Shown piece by piece: positions 1 to 6,771 of a DNA stretch of 64,000 nt. Both the position numbers and the translations under genes were made by a program. Position 1 is the first letter of the stretch, and every line of letters starts with the position of its first letter. The DNA is taken from positions 1-64,000 of the forward strand of contig NZ_JAXCHT010000016.1 in assembly GCF_035984655.1 (NCBI RefSeq), read 5' to 3'. The stretch is from Actimicrobium sp035984655 (GTDB lineage Bacteria > Pseudomonadota > Gammaproteobacteria > Burkholderiales > Burkholderiaceae_D). The notes below the pieces were generated by a model. It saw only the letters and a list, made by a program, of their open reading frames with translations, was not told the DNA's origin and searched no databases.

Positions 1-47
1 GTAGGGCGAGTTTCTACTGATATTTCTTCAACTCCATAGTTGTTGCG

Positions 48-242
48 ATGACGATGAAAACTCCTGCCGAAATGTCGATTCATGAAACATTCAGGCTAGA
101 GCCATCATCAGAGGCAACTCGAATAAAGTCAGCTAACAAGTTTGATGACGTTACCGCCTTGGTTGAGGGGGGGCTCGATGTAGGTGCAGCGATCTTGCCG
201 CACGCGACCCCTGAGAGTGTCGATTCTCTCGGCGCAGTGTAA
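48..242 (+). CDS. small hypothetical protein upstream of the DUF4276-like gene
   Basis: A 64-codon frame opened by ATG after an in-frame stop at 18-20. It ends 2 bases before the ATG of the next gene, so the two could be translationally coupled. No signal peptide, membrane segment or known motif is visible. DUF4276-type proteins usually follow an AAA ATPase gene, so this frame might be the remnant 3' end of such a partner, but nothing in its sequence proves that. The window begins only 47 bases upstream, so a longer disrupted gene cannot be excluded. Confidence 0.35.
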   Translation: MTMKTPAEMSIHETFRLEPSSEATRIKSANKFDDVTALVEGGLDVGAAILPHATPESVDSLGAV

Positions 243-244
243 GG

Positions 245-853
245 ATGACCTCGGTGAAACAGATAGCCATTGTAGGTGAGGATAAATTAACGATGGCTCT
301 TTTACGTAAGTGCGTCAGCACTTATATTCCCGACTTTCATGTCGTGCGGGCAGTAGTTACCAACGGTAGAGGCAACGTAAAAAAAGAAATTGCTGCGTAT
401 GCCATGCTGGCGAAGAAAATGCCGGTCCTCATTGGAATCGATCTAGATGACGACGAATGCGCGCCGTCACTTCGCGAGGACTGGGCCGAAATGTATGAAG
501 AGGTTGCAAACTTGTTAATTCGAGTGGCTGTTGCCGAAGCCGAGGCCTGGGTGTTGGCTGACCGAAAGCGTTGTGCTCAATTTCTCGGTGCCACGTCAGA
601 TGAGATCGCCGCCAATCCAGAGACGCTAGTTGACCCGAAACGAGCTCTTCTCGATTTGGCCCGAGCGAATGCTGACACGGATTTGAAGAGAGACCTCATC
701 CCTCGCAACTACAATCAATTCGATTTGCCAAGAATCGGGCCTGCCTACAATCTACGGATGACGAATTTCGTGGCAACGAAATGGAGGCCACATGTCGCTC
801 GTGCTCGTTCGGACAGTTTAGATAGGGCAATCATTTGCCTCGAAAAGTTGTAA
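245..853 (+). CDS. DUF4276-like (Toprim-fold) protein
   Basis: A 202-residue protein with the layout of DUF4276/OLD-associated Toprim-like proteins: an N-terminal beta strand followed by an acidic residue (AIVGED, about 8-13), a DxDxD-type acidic cluster (GIDLDDDE, about 64-71) after a hydrophobic strand, and the AEAEAWVLAD motif (about 97-106) that recalls the E-x-E-A-W-L-x-A-D signature of the family. Such proteins are commonly encoded next to AAA ATPases in mobile or defence loci and are predicted metal-dependent nucleases. Base composition is visibly more AT-rich than the flagellar genes further on, which fits horizontal acquisition. No ATPase partner is visible in the window. The family call rests on motif recall, not on a search. 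Confidence 0.5.
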   Translation: MTSVKQIAIVGEDKLTMALLRKCVSTYIPDFHVVRAVVTNGRGNVKKEIAAYAMLAKKMPVLIGIDLDDDECAPSLREDWAEMYEEVANLLIRVAVAEAEAWVLADRKRCAQFLGATSDEIAANPETLVDPKRALLDLARANADTDLKRDLIPRNYNQFDLPRIGPAYNLRMTNFVATKWRPHVARARSDSLDRAIICLEKL

Positions 854-922
854 GCTCGTCGATGAGCCGAACCGCGAATGCAAGCTCAGTAGCAAGGCGA
901 CCACGTTTGGCCCCAACTGTAT

Positions 923-946
923 GGGGGTATTTTTGGGGGTATTCTT
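923..946. repeat. tandem 12-bp repeat
   Basis: Two adjacent copies, GGGGGTATTTTT and GGGGGTATTCTT, differing at one base. They lie in the 164-base non-coding stretch between the DUF4276-like gene and the IS21 remnant. They may be a scar of an integrase or attachment region, but no integrase is present here. Apart from this repeat, nothing was recognised in 854-1017. Confidence 0.6.
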
Positions 947-1017
947 GTAGATCAAACTACGATTTTTAACATAAGTGGCTGTTTATGCTAATGTTTTCGC
1001 ACTTAAGTTTGATTGAC

Positions 1018-1447
1018 GCCGCCGTAGTCGACCAGCGCGTCCTCGCCAAGGGCGAACTCAAGGCGGTCGAACTGCTCGGGCTCCTTGGCTACCAGGGTCC
1101 CGGCGGAGCGCTTGATGCTGTTGTCGCCGGCCGGCGGCGAAGCTGTACCGGTCGACCAGGTCCTGGTAGATCGCAGTGTAGTTGCACCACAGGCGTAGCT
1201 GCTCAGTGATGAAGGCACGGTGCGATTCGCATGCCGACGGCGACACGGTCGGCAGCGCCGGTGGCCGGGATGGGGAATTTACGTCGCCGAGCCGGTGGCA
1301 CCCGGGGGAATTTGAATCTCCCCAAGTTACACGCATGGCCAGGCTGCGGATAGTCTTGCGGTCGACGCGGGTGATGCAGGCTATCTCGCGCTGGCTCTTG
1401 CCTACTGCCAGCAGCGTCAGGATGGTGATTTGCAGATGCGGTTTCAA
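1018..1447 (-). pseudogene. istA: istA transposase fragment, frameshifted and truncated
   Basis: The N-terminus MKPHLQITILTLLAVGKSQ followed by REIA and VDRKTIR is the helix-turn-helix start of IS21 IstA transposases. In this frame homology runs through the SACESHRAF and AIYQDLVDRYSF region. It then continues in another frame (NSIKRSAGTLVAKEPEQFDR, LEFALGEDALVDYGG), so a frameshift lies at about 1121-1140. The second frame breaks off right after the VDYG motif, before most of the DDE catalytic domain. IstA is normally about 500 residues; only about 145 remain. The start is TTG at 1447, preceded by a GGAGTGA ribosome-binding site. It cannot encode an active transposase. Confidence 0.8.
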
Positions 1448-1548
1448 GACTCACTCCGAACTCCCTCGACGATCGAAGGAGAAAGATAACGTCATGCCAG
1501 CGGGATGTTCCCTGTGGTCGCTGCAGGCGCTTTACAGCGCTGTGAAGC

Positions 1549-1653
1549 GGTCAGTGGGTGGGGAGTTTGGGGTGGCCAGAGGTGGGGCATTTGACCGGCC
1601 AACGGGGCTCACGATAAAGGCCTTTATGTGCCAGGGCCAGTGGACGAGTTTGG
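1549..1653. repeat. repeated IS21-type terminal motifs
   Basis: Copies at 1549-1570 and 1635-1653 share GGYCAGTGG followed after a few bases by GAGTTTGG, in direct orientation. They lie outside the start of the istA fragment, where IS21 elements carry multiple terminal repeats (presumed transposase binding sites). Confidence 0.4.
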
Positions 1654-1700
1654 ACAGTATTTTCACTGGAGATGCGGAGTTCAATGATTACCCGTGAATC

Positions 1701-1880
1701 ACCGTCGATCGAGCAGGGGTCACATGTCACCGGCTTAGACGTGAGGCGCTATTGATGGGGAAGAGGAAGGAGGCCGTCGCTTCAAACTGAGGGGTTAGCG
1801 CGATCACGGCCGCAACATTTAACGATCAGTTTGAGTCGCCGCCATTTACGGCACAGTTACGGCACGAGGCAACATAAAGC
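1701..1880. other. non-coding stretch between IS remnant and tRNA terminator
   Basis: No convincing gene, promoter or repeat was seen here. It separates the IS21 remnant from the tRNA-Pro transcription unit and probably contains the junction between accessory and core DNA. Confidence 0.4.
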
Positions 1881-1905
1881 AAAAAGGCCAATCCGGAGAT
1901 TGGCC
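1881..1905 (-). terminator. intrinsic terminator of tRNA-Pro
   Basis: A perfect 8-bp stem (GGCCAATC / GATTGGCC, loop CGGA) at 1886-1905. On the minus strand it is followed by five T residues (A-run 1881-1885). It lies 17 bases past the tRNA 3' end in the direction of transcription. Confidence 0.85.
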
Positions 1906-1922
1906 TAAGTGTTTGATTCTAT

Positions 1923-1999
1923 TGGTCGGGACGGAGTGATTCGAACACTCGACCCCTTGCACCCCATGCAAGTACGCTACCAGGCTGCGCTACGCCCCG
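1923..1999 (-). tRNA. tRNA-Pro (anticodon GGG)
   Basis: The minus strand folds into a full cloverleaf of 77 nt including an encoded CCA end (1923-1925). The acceptor stem CGGGGCG pairs with CGTCCCG. There is a D-arm with GCGC...GCGT, an anticodon stem CTTGC/GCAAG with loop ATGGGGT giving anticodon GGG, and a T-arm GAGTG-TTCGAAT-CACTC. It decodes CCC/CCU. Its 3' end faces the accessory segment at 1-1,900, the usual geometry for an island integrated at a tRNA 3' end. Confidence 0.95.
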
Positions 2000-2168
2000 A
2001 CTGAGCCCGCAGTATATCAGAGCCTCTGGTCGCTTTGCCATGGGGCGGGTCAACAATCGACATCGCGCGTCGGCAAGGCGCTTCGGTGAATTCCTTTATC
2101 ATTGCCGCACTTCCGCGCGCGTCGTCGCCCTCGGTATAAATCATTTGCCTCATTGAAGGAATCTCCCC

Positions 2169-3290
2169 ATGACCATCAAAATCAGCCACCAGTTCGATGC
2201 CGGTGCGATCGACATCATCGCCGCCGACCACCCGCAACAGATCGATCTGCAGATCCGCAAGGACAGCCATGCCGAGTTCGCGCAGTGGTTCTATTTCCGC
2301 CTGCAGGGCGCGCGTGGCGAAGCCTGTCAGATGCGACTGCTGAACGCCGGGCAGTCGGCCTATCCGTCCGGCTGGGAGAATTACCAGGCCGTCGCCAGCT
2401 ATGACCGCCAGACCTGGTTCCGGGTGCCGACCTCGTACGACGGCAAGGTACTGACGATTGCCCACACGCCGGAACGCGACAGCGTGTATTACGCCTATTT
2501 CGAGCCGTATTCGTGGGAACGCCATCTGCAATTGCTGGGGCAGGCGGAAGTCTCGCCGCGAGCACGGGTGATCGATCTGGCGACCACGCATGACGGCCGC
2601 GATGTGAATGCGATCGTCATTGGCGATCCGGCGGCAGCGAAAAAAATCTGGGTCATCGCGCGCCAGCATCCGGGCGAAACCATGGCCGAGTGGTTTGTCG
2701 AAGGCATGGTCCATGCACTGCTCGATCCGGCCAATCCGCTGGCGCGCCGCATTCTGGACAGGGCGGTGCTGTACATCGTGCCGAACATGAATCCCGACGG
2801 CTCGGTACGTGGCAACCTGCGCACCAGCGCCACCGGCGCCAATCTGAATCGCGAATGGATGACGCCAACGCCGGAACACAGCCCGGAAGTGTTTGCCGTG
2901 CGCGCGCTGATGCACCAGACCGGTTGCGACCTGTTCCTTGATGTGCATGGCGATGAAGGCCTGCCGTATGTGTTCGTCGCCGGCAGTGAAATGCTGGATG
3001 GCTTCAGCGACGAACAGATGGCGGCGCAGCAGCGCTTCGTCGACAGCTTCGTGCTGGCCAGCCCGGATTTCCAGACCAAATTCGGCTACGGCACCGGCAA
3101 GTACCGCGAAGAGGTGCTGAAGCTGGCGTCGAAGTATGTCGCGCACACCTTCAAGTGCGTCTCGCTGACGCTGGAACTCCCGTTCAAGGACAACGCCAAT
3201 CTGCCCGACCCGCAGGTCGGGTGGAATGGGGCGCGCAGCGCGCTGCTCGGCGCGGCGGTATTGCAGCCGGTGTTGCAGGCGCTGGATTGA
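2169..3290 (+). CDS. M14-family zinc carboxypeptidase (cytosolic carboxypeptidase-like)
   Basis: A 373-residue protein without a signal peptide. Residues 1-125 form the beta-rich N-terminal domain typical of the cytosolic carboxypeptidase (CCP/AGBL-like) branch of M14. The catalytic domain carries the zinc ligands H167 and E170 (RQHPGETMAEW) and H260 (DVHGDEGLPY), substrate-binding N227-R228 (GANLNREW) and general base E336 (TLELPFK). It is therefore expected to be an active zinc exopeptidase removing C-terminal residues; in bacteria the substrate is not established. AAGGA at 2156-2160 supports the ATG. It is monocistronic and converges with the amidohydrolase-fold gene, 12 bases away. Confidence 0.9.
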   Translation: MTIKISHQFDAGAIDIIAADHPQQIDLQIRKDSHAEFAQWFYFRLQGARGEACQMRLLNAGQSAYPSGWENYQAVASYDRQTWFRVPTSYDGKVLTIAHTPERDSVYYAYFEPYSWERHLQLLGQAEVSPRARVIDLATTHDGRDVNAIVIGDPAAAKKIWVIARQHPGETMAEWFVEGMVHALLDPANPLARRILDRAVLYIVPNMNPDGSVRGNLRTSATGANLNREWMTPTPEHSPEVFAVRALMHQTGCDLFLDVHGDEGLPYVFVAGSEMLDGFSDEQMAAQQRFVDSFVLASPDFQTKFGYGTGKYREEVLKLASKYVAHTFKCVSLTLELPFKDNANLPDPQVGWNGARSALLGAAVLQPVLQALD

Positions 3291-3302
3291 GGCGGGTTGA
3301 CG

Positions 3303-5096
3303 TTACGATTGCAGGCAACTGATTCCGCAGCGCTGGTTTTCTTCCTCGTCAACGACCTGTATCGGCGGCGCGGCGGGGTGCGCCGGGGCCTCATGCCGCA
3401 GTCGAATTTCACGCATAACGCCCGCATGGCGCCAGTGCCAGTGCGGCAGTGCCGCTTGAACGGCGGACTGCTGCGCGGTTTTATGCTCCTCTGCCCCGGT
3501 TGTATCCTCGATGAGTCGCCCTAGCCTTAAATCCAGCTTGCGGCGTGTATTGATGTAGCGAGGGCGACCCGCTGTTTCAACCACCTGGGTCAAAGCCGGG
3601 ACCAAGGGCCCATGCTCCTGCGCAAGTTGCACACCCGCTGCGCGTTGAGTATGACGATCGGCCGCTTCTTTGGTCAGTTTTTCGAAATGCGCCGGATCAA
3701 CGTCCTGGAATATGCGCATCGTCAGCGCGTGCAATTCATCGGGCCTGAAGCCGTTTGCGTTGGGATCGGTCAACAGATCCCTGATCAGAGGCAGAACGTG
3801 CTGCTTGAATTTCTTGCCGTTTTCTTTTGATCCGTGAATCACCCGCTGATAGTTTTGCAACAGGACCTGGTTCAATTCATCCGCTGACAACCGTTGGAAC
3901 AAGCCACCTGGCCTGGCGTAGATTTCGTATGTCTGCACCATCACCCGTGGTTCTTCCGGCGCCAGCGCATCAGAGCCCATCAGAAAACGGGTGGGATGCT
4001 TTTTGACCAGTTCGGCCAGCCTGGCCGGATCCAGTTTGCTTGCGACACGGCTCCATGACAGATCAATCATCAGGTTGGGGTGCTGCGACAGTAATTGGTC
4101 CACATATTCGCAGTGCTTGTCCGCGACCGGTCCGAAGCGATTGACGCCGCCGCAGTGGGCCCAGATGATCGTCGTGTCCTGCGTCTGCGGATCGTCGAGC
4201 AGCTTGACGACGCCAGCGAGATTGCCCGGGTGGCGGGGGCAACTGGCCTCGACCAGTGCACTGTCCATGTCGCAGTGCATGGTCAGCGCCATACCCGCAG
4301 TCCCGACCGTCTGGAGCAGCGTGTACATCGGTTTGATGTTTTCATCCAGGTCCGCCTGGCTGCGGTTGGGGATCAAGTACATCACCATTTCCTTTTGCAG
4401 CGTGACTTCGCCGACCGAGGCGATATCCACATCCATCGCATCCAGATTGCGCAGGAAACTCAGATAGGCGCGTGGATCCCCCAGATTCAATCCGGTCATG
4501 GCGATATCGATCATGTCCGGGTCTTCCGGAGGTAACCTCTTATATTGCTGAATCTGATGCCAGTCCGGGGATGAGTCGACCAGAAGCTCGATTTGTTGTT
4601 GCCTTTCATGCACCTGGTGGGCAGTCAATTCCGTGCCCGCCATGTCGGCCTGGCTGAGGTAATAACTATCGCCGCAACAGCCTGGTTGTTCCCGCTGCCG
4701 GATAAAGCGTTCGTCGCCCAGCAAGGACACAACCGGGGTGGAAATGGCACTGAGCAGGAGATGACGAATGTTGTTCTGTTTGGCCCATTCCACGATGACA
4801 GGCAACGGCAGACCGCGCCCGTCGTAGCGCAGCAAGTGAAAATGCACATCTGCGTGGGGAAGTATGGGTACCCCAGGCGCGCGCGTTTCGGCGCTGGCAA
4901 ACTGGGCAGGTGAGTCGCCGGCAGGCTGGACAGGCGGTTGATCGGCGCCGAACGAACCGTGGCGCGACGGCACATTCTTGCCTGGTTCGAAAATCACCAG
5001 GCGCTGTATCTCTTCGAGGTTCAGGCGGCGTGGACCCTGCGTTTCGGCCGGCACCGGCGTGCTTGTCGCCGCGCGTGGCGAGGTAGCTGACATCAT
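3303..5096 (-). CDS. amidohydrolase-fold protein, candidate type III secreted effector
   Basis: Starting from ATG 5096 (overlapping the upstream chaperone stop as ATGA, with AGGTG upstream) the product has 597 residues; a longer frame to 5180 would run inside the chaperone gene. Residues 1-80 are rich in Pro, Ala, Ser and Thr and look disordered, as in type III secretion leaders. From residue 80 there is a TIM-barrel metal-dependent hydrolase pattern: H85-x-H87 (ADVHFH), E230, H274 (LTMHCD), H314 (IWAHCGG) and D376 (MGSDAL), matching the metal ligands of the amidohydrolase_2 group. Residues from about 400 to 597 form an extra helical or basic C-terminal region with no recognised domain. Coupling to a CesT-like chaperone suggests export by a type III system. 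Substrate unknown; a cytoplasmic enzyme role is possible. Confidence 0.6.
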   Translation of the reverse strand: MMSATSPRAATSTPVPAETQGPRRLNLEEIQRLVIFEPGKNVPSRHGSFGADQPPVQPAGDSPAQFASAETRAPGVPILPHADVHFHLLRYDGRGLPLPVIVEWAKQNNIRHLLLSAISTPVVSLLGDERFIRQREQPGCCGDSYYLSQADMAGTELTAHQVHERQQQIELLVDSSPDWHQIQQYKRLPPEDPDMIDIAMTGLNLGDPRAYLSFLRNLDAMDVDIASVGEVTLQKEMVMYLIPNRSQADLDENIKPMYTLLQTVGTAGMALTMHCDMDSALVEASCPRHPGNLAGVVKLLDDPQTQDTTIIWAHCGGVNRFGPVADKHCEYVDQLLSQHPNLMIDLSWSRVASKLDPARLAELVKKHPTRFLMGSDALAPEEPRVMVQTYEIYARPGGLFQRLSADELNQVLLQNYQRVIHGSKENGKKFKQHVLPLIRDLLTDPNANGFRPDELHALTMRIFQDVDPAHFEKLTKEAADRHTQRAAGVQLAQEHGPLVPALTQVVETAGRPRYINTRRKLDLRLGRLIEDTTGAEEHKTAQQSAVQAALPHWHWRHAGVMREIRLRHEAPAHPAAPPIQVVDEEENQRCGISCLQS

Positions 5097-5566
5097 GATG
5101 GCACCTGTTCGATCGAAAGTGGGTAAAGCGCCGCGCGATTGCGCGCGATCTGGATGGGGGGTACGGCATTGCCAGCGCAATGCATACGATTGAAGTACTG
5201 CGCGCTGCGCACCAGCGATTTCACCACCGCCAGCAGTGCTTCAGGTGTGGCATCTGCCAGGCTGACATCTTCGATCAGCACCACGCTATCCATCGACTTG
5301 GAGAAACTGAAGTTACGCGTACTGGTCATGAGCATCATGAAATTCTGCTTGAGCATCATCGGGTACAGCTCGGCCTGATGCTCGGCGTCGAGTTGGCCAA
5401 GGCTGGCGTAGACGAACAGCATCGCCGGATTGGCCTTGGGTTTCCAGGAGACGGCAAGGATGACGCCGTCGTAGGTGATGCCTTCGCCGGTCAGCACGCG
5501 TTGCGGTGCGTGATAGCCGGTCAGGGCGCAGAAGCCGTGGATGAGTCGTTCAAAGCCGGATTGCAT
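5093..5566 (-). CDS. CesT-like type III secretion chaperone
   Basis: A small acidic protein of about 157 residues. It has the CesT/Tir-chaperone layout: an N-terminal helix (FERLIHGFCALTGY), a strand-rich centre, LYPMMLKQNFMM, a strand with an acidic turn, and a last helix (ATPEALLAVVKSLVRSAQYF). The preferred start is ATG 5566, preceded by GAGAAAA; an upstream ATG at 5602 has no ribosome-binding site. Its stop overlaps the start of the amidohydrolase-fold gene (ATGA), a common arrangement for a chaperone and its cognate effector. It would act as a cytoplasmic dimer on the partner's N-terminus. Family assignment is by pattern only. Confidence 0.6.
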   Translation of the reverse strand: MQSGFERLIHGFCALTGYHAPQRVLTGEGITYDGVILAVSWKPKANPAMLFVYASLGQLDAEHQAELYPMMLKQNFMMLMTSTRNFSFSKSMDSVVLIEDVSLADATPEALLAVVKSLVRSAQYFNRMHCAGNAVPPIQIARNRAALYPLSIEQVPS

Positions 5567-5667
5567 GATTTTTCTCGGATGGTGTTGATCGATTGCAGGC
5601 ATGCGCGGAGGTGTCGTACTGCGTTGCTGCGGACATTGCCTGCGATGAGTAACGGTCGGCAGTTGCT

Positions 5668-5685
5668 GGTTCCATCATTGGAACC
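5668..5685. promoter_or_regulatory. palindrome in the divergent chaperone promoter region
   Basis: A perfect inverted repeat GGTTCC-ATCATT-GGAACC, the only strong dyad in the 169-base region between the two divergent chaperone genes. It is suitably placed for a repressor or activator of both transcripts. No matching hrp box (GGAACC followed at 15-16 bases by CCACNNA) was found on either strand. Confidence 0.4.
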
Positions 5686-5735
5686 GCCCAGCGGTTTCCG
5701 TCATTCATGGGCTTCGTGATTCAGCAGGAGCAGCC

Positions 5736-6221
5736 ATGCCGCCATCGTTCGAGAATGTCATCCGCAATTTCTGTCTGTATAAAGCGCTGGCCGAGCCGGA
5801 ACATCTGCTCAAGGGCGGTTCGGTGCTGGTCAACGAGGTCGCGTTTTGCTTCATCTACGACCTGCACCGGATGCCGCAGGCCTTGACGCTGTGCACGGTG
5901 TTCGGCGCAGCGCCGCTGCAAAACGAGACTGCGATCTACCGTGCGCTGCTGAGCCAGAATCATGTCGGTCATGCCGGTAAGGGCCCGGGTTTTTGTATGT
6001 CGCCCAAGACCGGCGACGTGGTCCATCTGCGCACGATGCTGCTGGAGGAGGCGACCCCGGTTCGGCTGGCGAGCACGATGGTGTTCTTCAGTGAACGGGC
6101 GCGGGAGTGGCAAACCACCTTTTTCCTGCCGCAATCGGCGACCAGTCGCTTCTTGCGCACGCAGCAGCAACAACCGGGTGCGGCGTCGGCCATTGCCACT
6201 TCGGCATCGGCAACGCGGTAG
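5736..6221 (+). CDS. second CesT-like type III secretion chaperone
   Basis: A 161-residue protein transcribed away from the first chaperone. The order of elements fits CesT-family chaperones: N-terminal helix, strands (VLVNEVAFCFIYD, ALTLCTVFGAAP), a helix (ETAIYRALLSQNH), GFCMSPKTGDVVHLRTMLL as the strand-turn-strand, then a closing helix (STMVFFSERAREWQ). The last about 25 residues are a Gln/Ala/Ser/Thr tail. CAGGAG lies 5 bases before the ATG. No effector gene follows, so it may serve the same amidohydrolase-fold protein or one encoded elsewhere. Its presence strengthens the reading of this locus as a type III export cassette. Confidence 0.55.
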   Translation: MPPSFENVIRNFCLYKALAEPEHLLKGGSVLVNEVAFCFIYDLHRMPQALTLCTVFGAAPLQNETAIYRALLSQNHVGHAGKGPGFCMSPKTGDVVHLRTMLLEEATPVRLASTMVFFSERAREWQTTFFLPQSATSRFLRTQQQQPGAASAIATSASATR

Positions 6222-6254
6222 AATCGGAAACATTCAAAAAAGCAATATTCGACT

Positions 6255-6286
6255 CTGACCCCACTTCTTACTGACCCCACTTTTTA
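6255..6286. repeat. tandem 16-bp repeat upstream of the DHCW cupin gene
   Basis: CTGACCCCACTTCTTA is followed directly by CTGACCCCACTTTTTA, with one mismatch. The pair ends 13 bases before the next start codon, so it lies in the 5' leader or core promoter. Similar TCTGACCCC strings are, from recall, common intergenic motifs in proteobacteria. Confidence 0.6.
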
Positions 6287-6299
6287 CGAGGGCGTTGCC

Positions 6300-6629
6300 A
6301 TGCTGATCTCAAATATCCCGTTTGGCCTGACCGACTGGTCTACCGTGGCGCCGGTCGAGCATCCCGGCGAGCGGGGCGCGGCGGTGTGGCGCACGCAGGC
6401 GTTTGGTGCGCTGCGGGTGCGCATGGTCGAGTATTCGGCCGAATACATGGCCGATCACTGGTGCGAGAAAGGCCATATCCTGCTCTGCCTGGAGGGCGTG
6501 CTGGATACCGAGCTCAAGGATGGACGCGTGTTCCGGCTGACACCGGGTGTCAGCTACCAGGTCGCCGATCACGCCGAGCCGCATCGGTCCTTTACCGAAA
6601 CCGGTGCGCGCCTGTTCATTGTTGACTGA
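6300..6629 (+). CDS. DHCW motif cupin-fold protein
   Basis: A single-domain cupin of 109 residues. It carries the family signature around residues 51-60 (ADHWCEKGHI), followed by cupin strands (LLCLEGVLDTEL, GVSYQVAD, PHRSFTETGARLFIVD). The length is normal for this family of small cytoplasmic proteins. The enzymatic role is not established; the conserved His and Asp could bind a metal. It stands alone between the chaperone gene and the flagellar operon. Confidence 0.8.
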   Translation: MLISNIPFGLTDWSTVAPVEHPGERGAAVWRTQAFGALRVRMVEYSAEYMADHWCEKGHILLCLEGVLDTELKDGRVFRLTPGVSYQVADHAEPHRSFTETGARLFIVD

Positions 6630-6771
6630 CGCCGGCCGGCCGTACCGCAATAACCCCACCCTTTCCCCCCTTGTTCCCCCGATCACTTTTGCTGCCTCAA
6701 CGCAATAATCCTGTCTAACTGGAATCTTGTCGTTATCCCGACGGCAGGTTTGGTTTGGCTAGGAGCCACTG

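Larger units (their letters stand above)
1018..1700 (-). mobile_element. IS21-family element remnant (left end plus 5' part of istA)
   Basis: The interval holds the 5' third of an istA-type transposase (minus strand, start near 1447) and, outside it, two copies of a motif of the form GGYCAGTGG...GAGTTTGG at 1549-1570 and 1635-1653. IS21 elements characteristically carry multiple terminal repeats beyond the start of istA, so this looks like the left end. The rest of istA and all of istB are missing: homology stops at about 1018, just after a VDYGG motif. The outer boundary near 1700 is an estimate; no target-site duplication could be defined. Confidence 0.6.

Noticed and set aside
1182..1697. 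A 171-codon plus-strand frame over the IS21 remnant
   Set aside because: It runs antisense to the istA fragment and through its terminal repeats, with no ribosome-binding site.
1977..3146. A 389-codon frame antisense to the M14 carboxypeptidase
   Set aside because: It overlaps the tRNA-Pro and mirrors the codon pattern of the real gene.
5668..5735. A HrpL-type hrp box
   Set aside because: GGAACC is present on both strands, but no CCACNNA follows at 15-16 bases.
6630..6771. A sigma-28 or sigma-54 promoter before flhB
   Set aside because: No sequence with adequate match and spacing was found, although a promoter must exist there.
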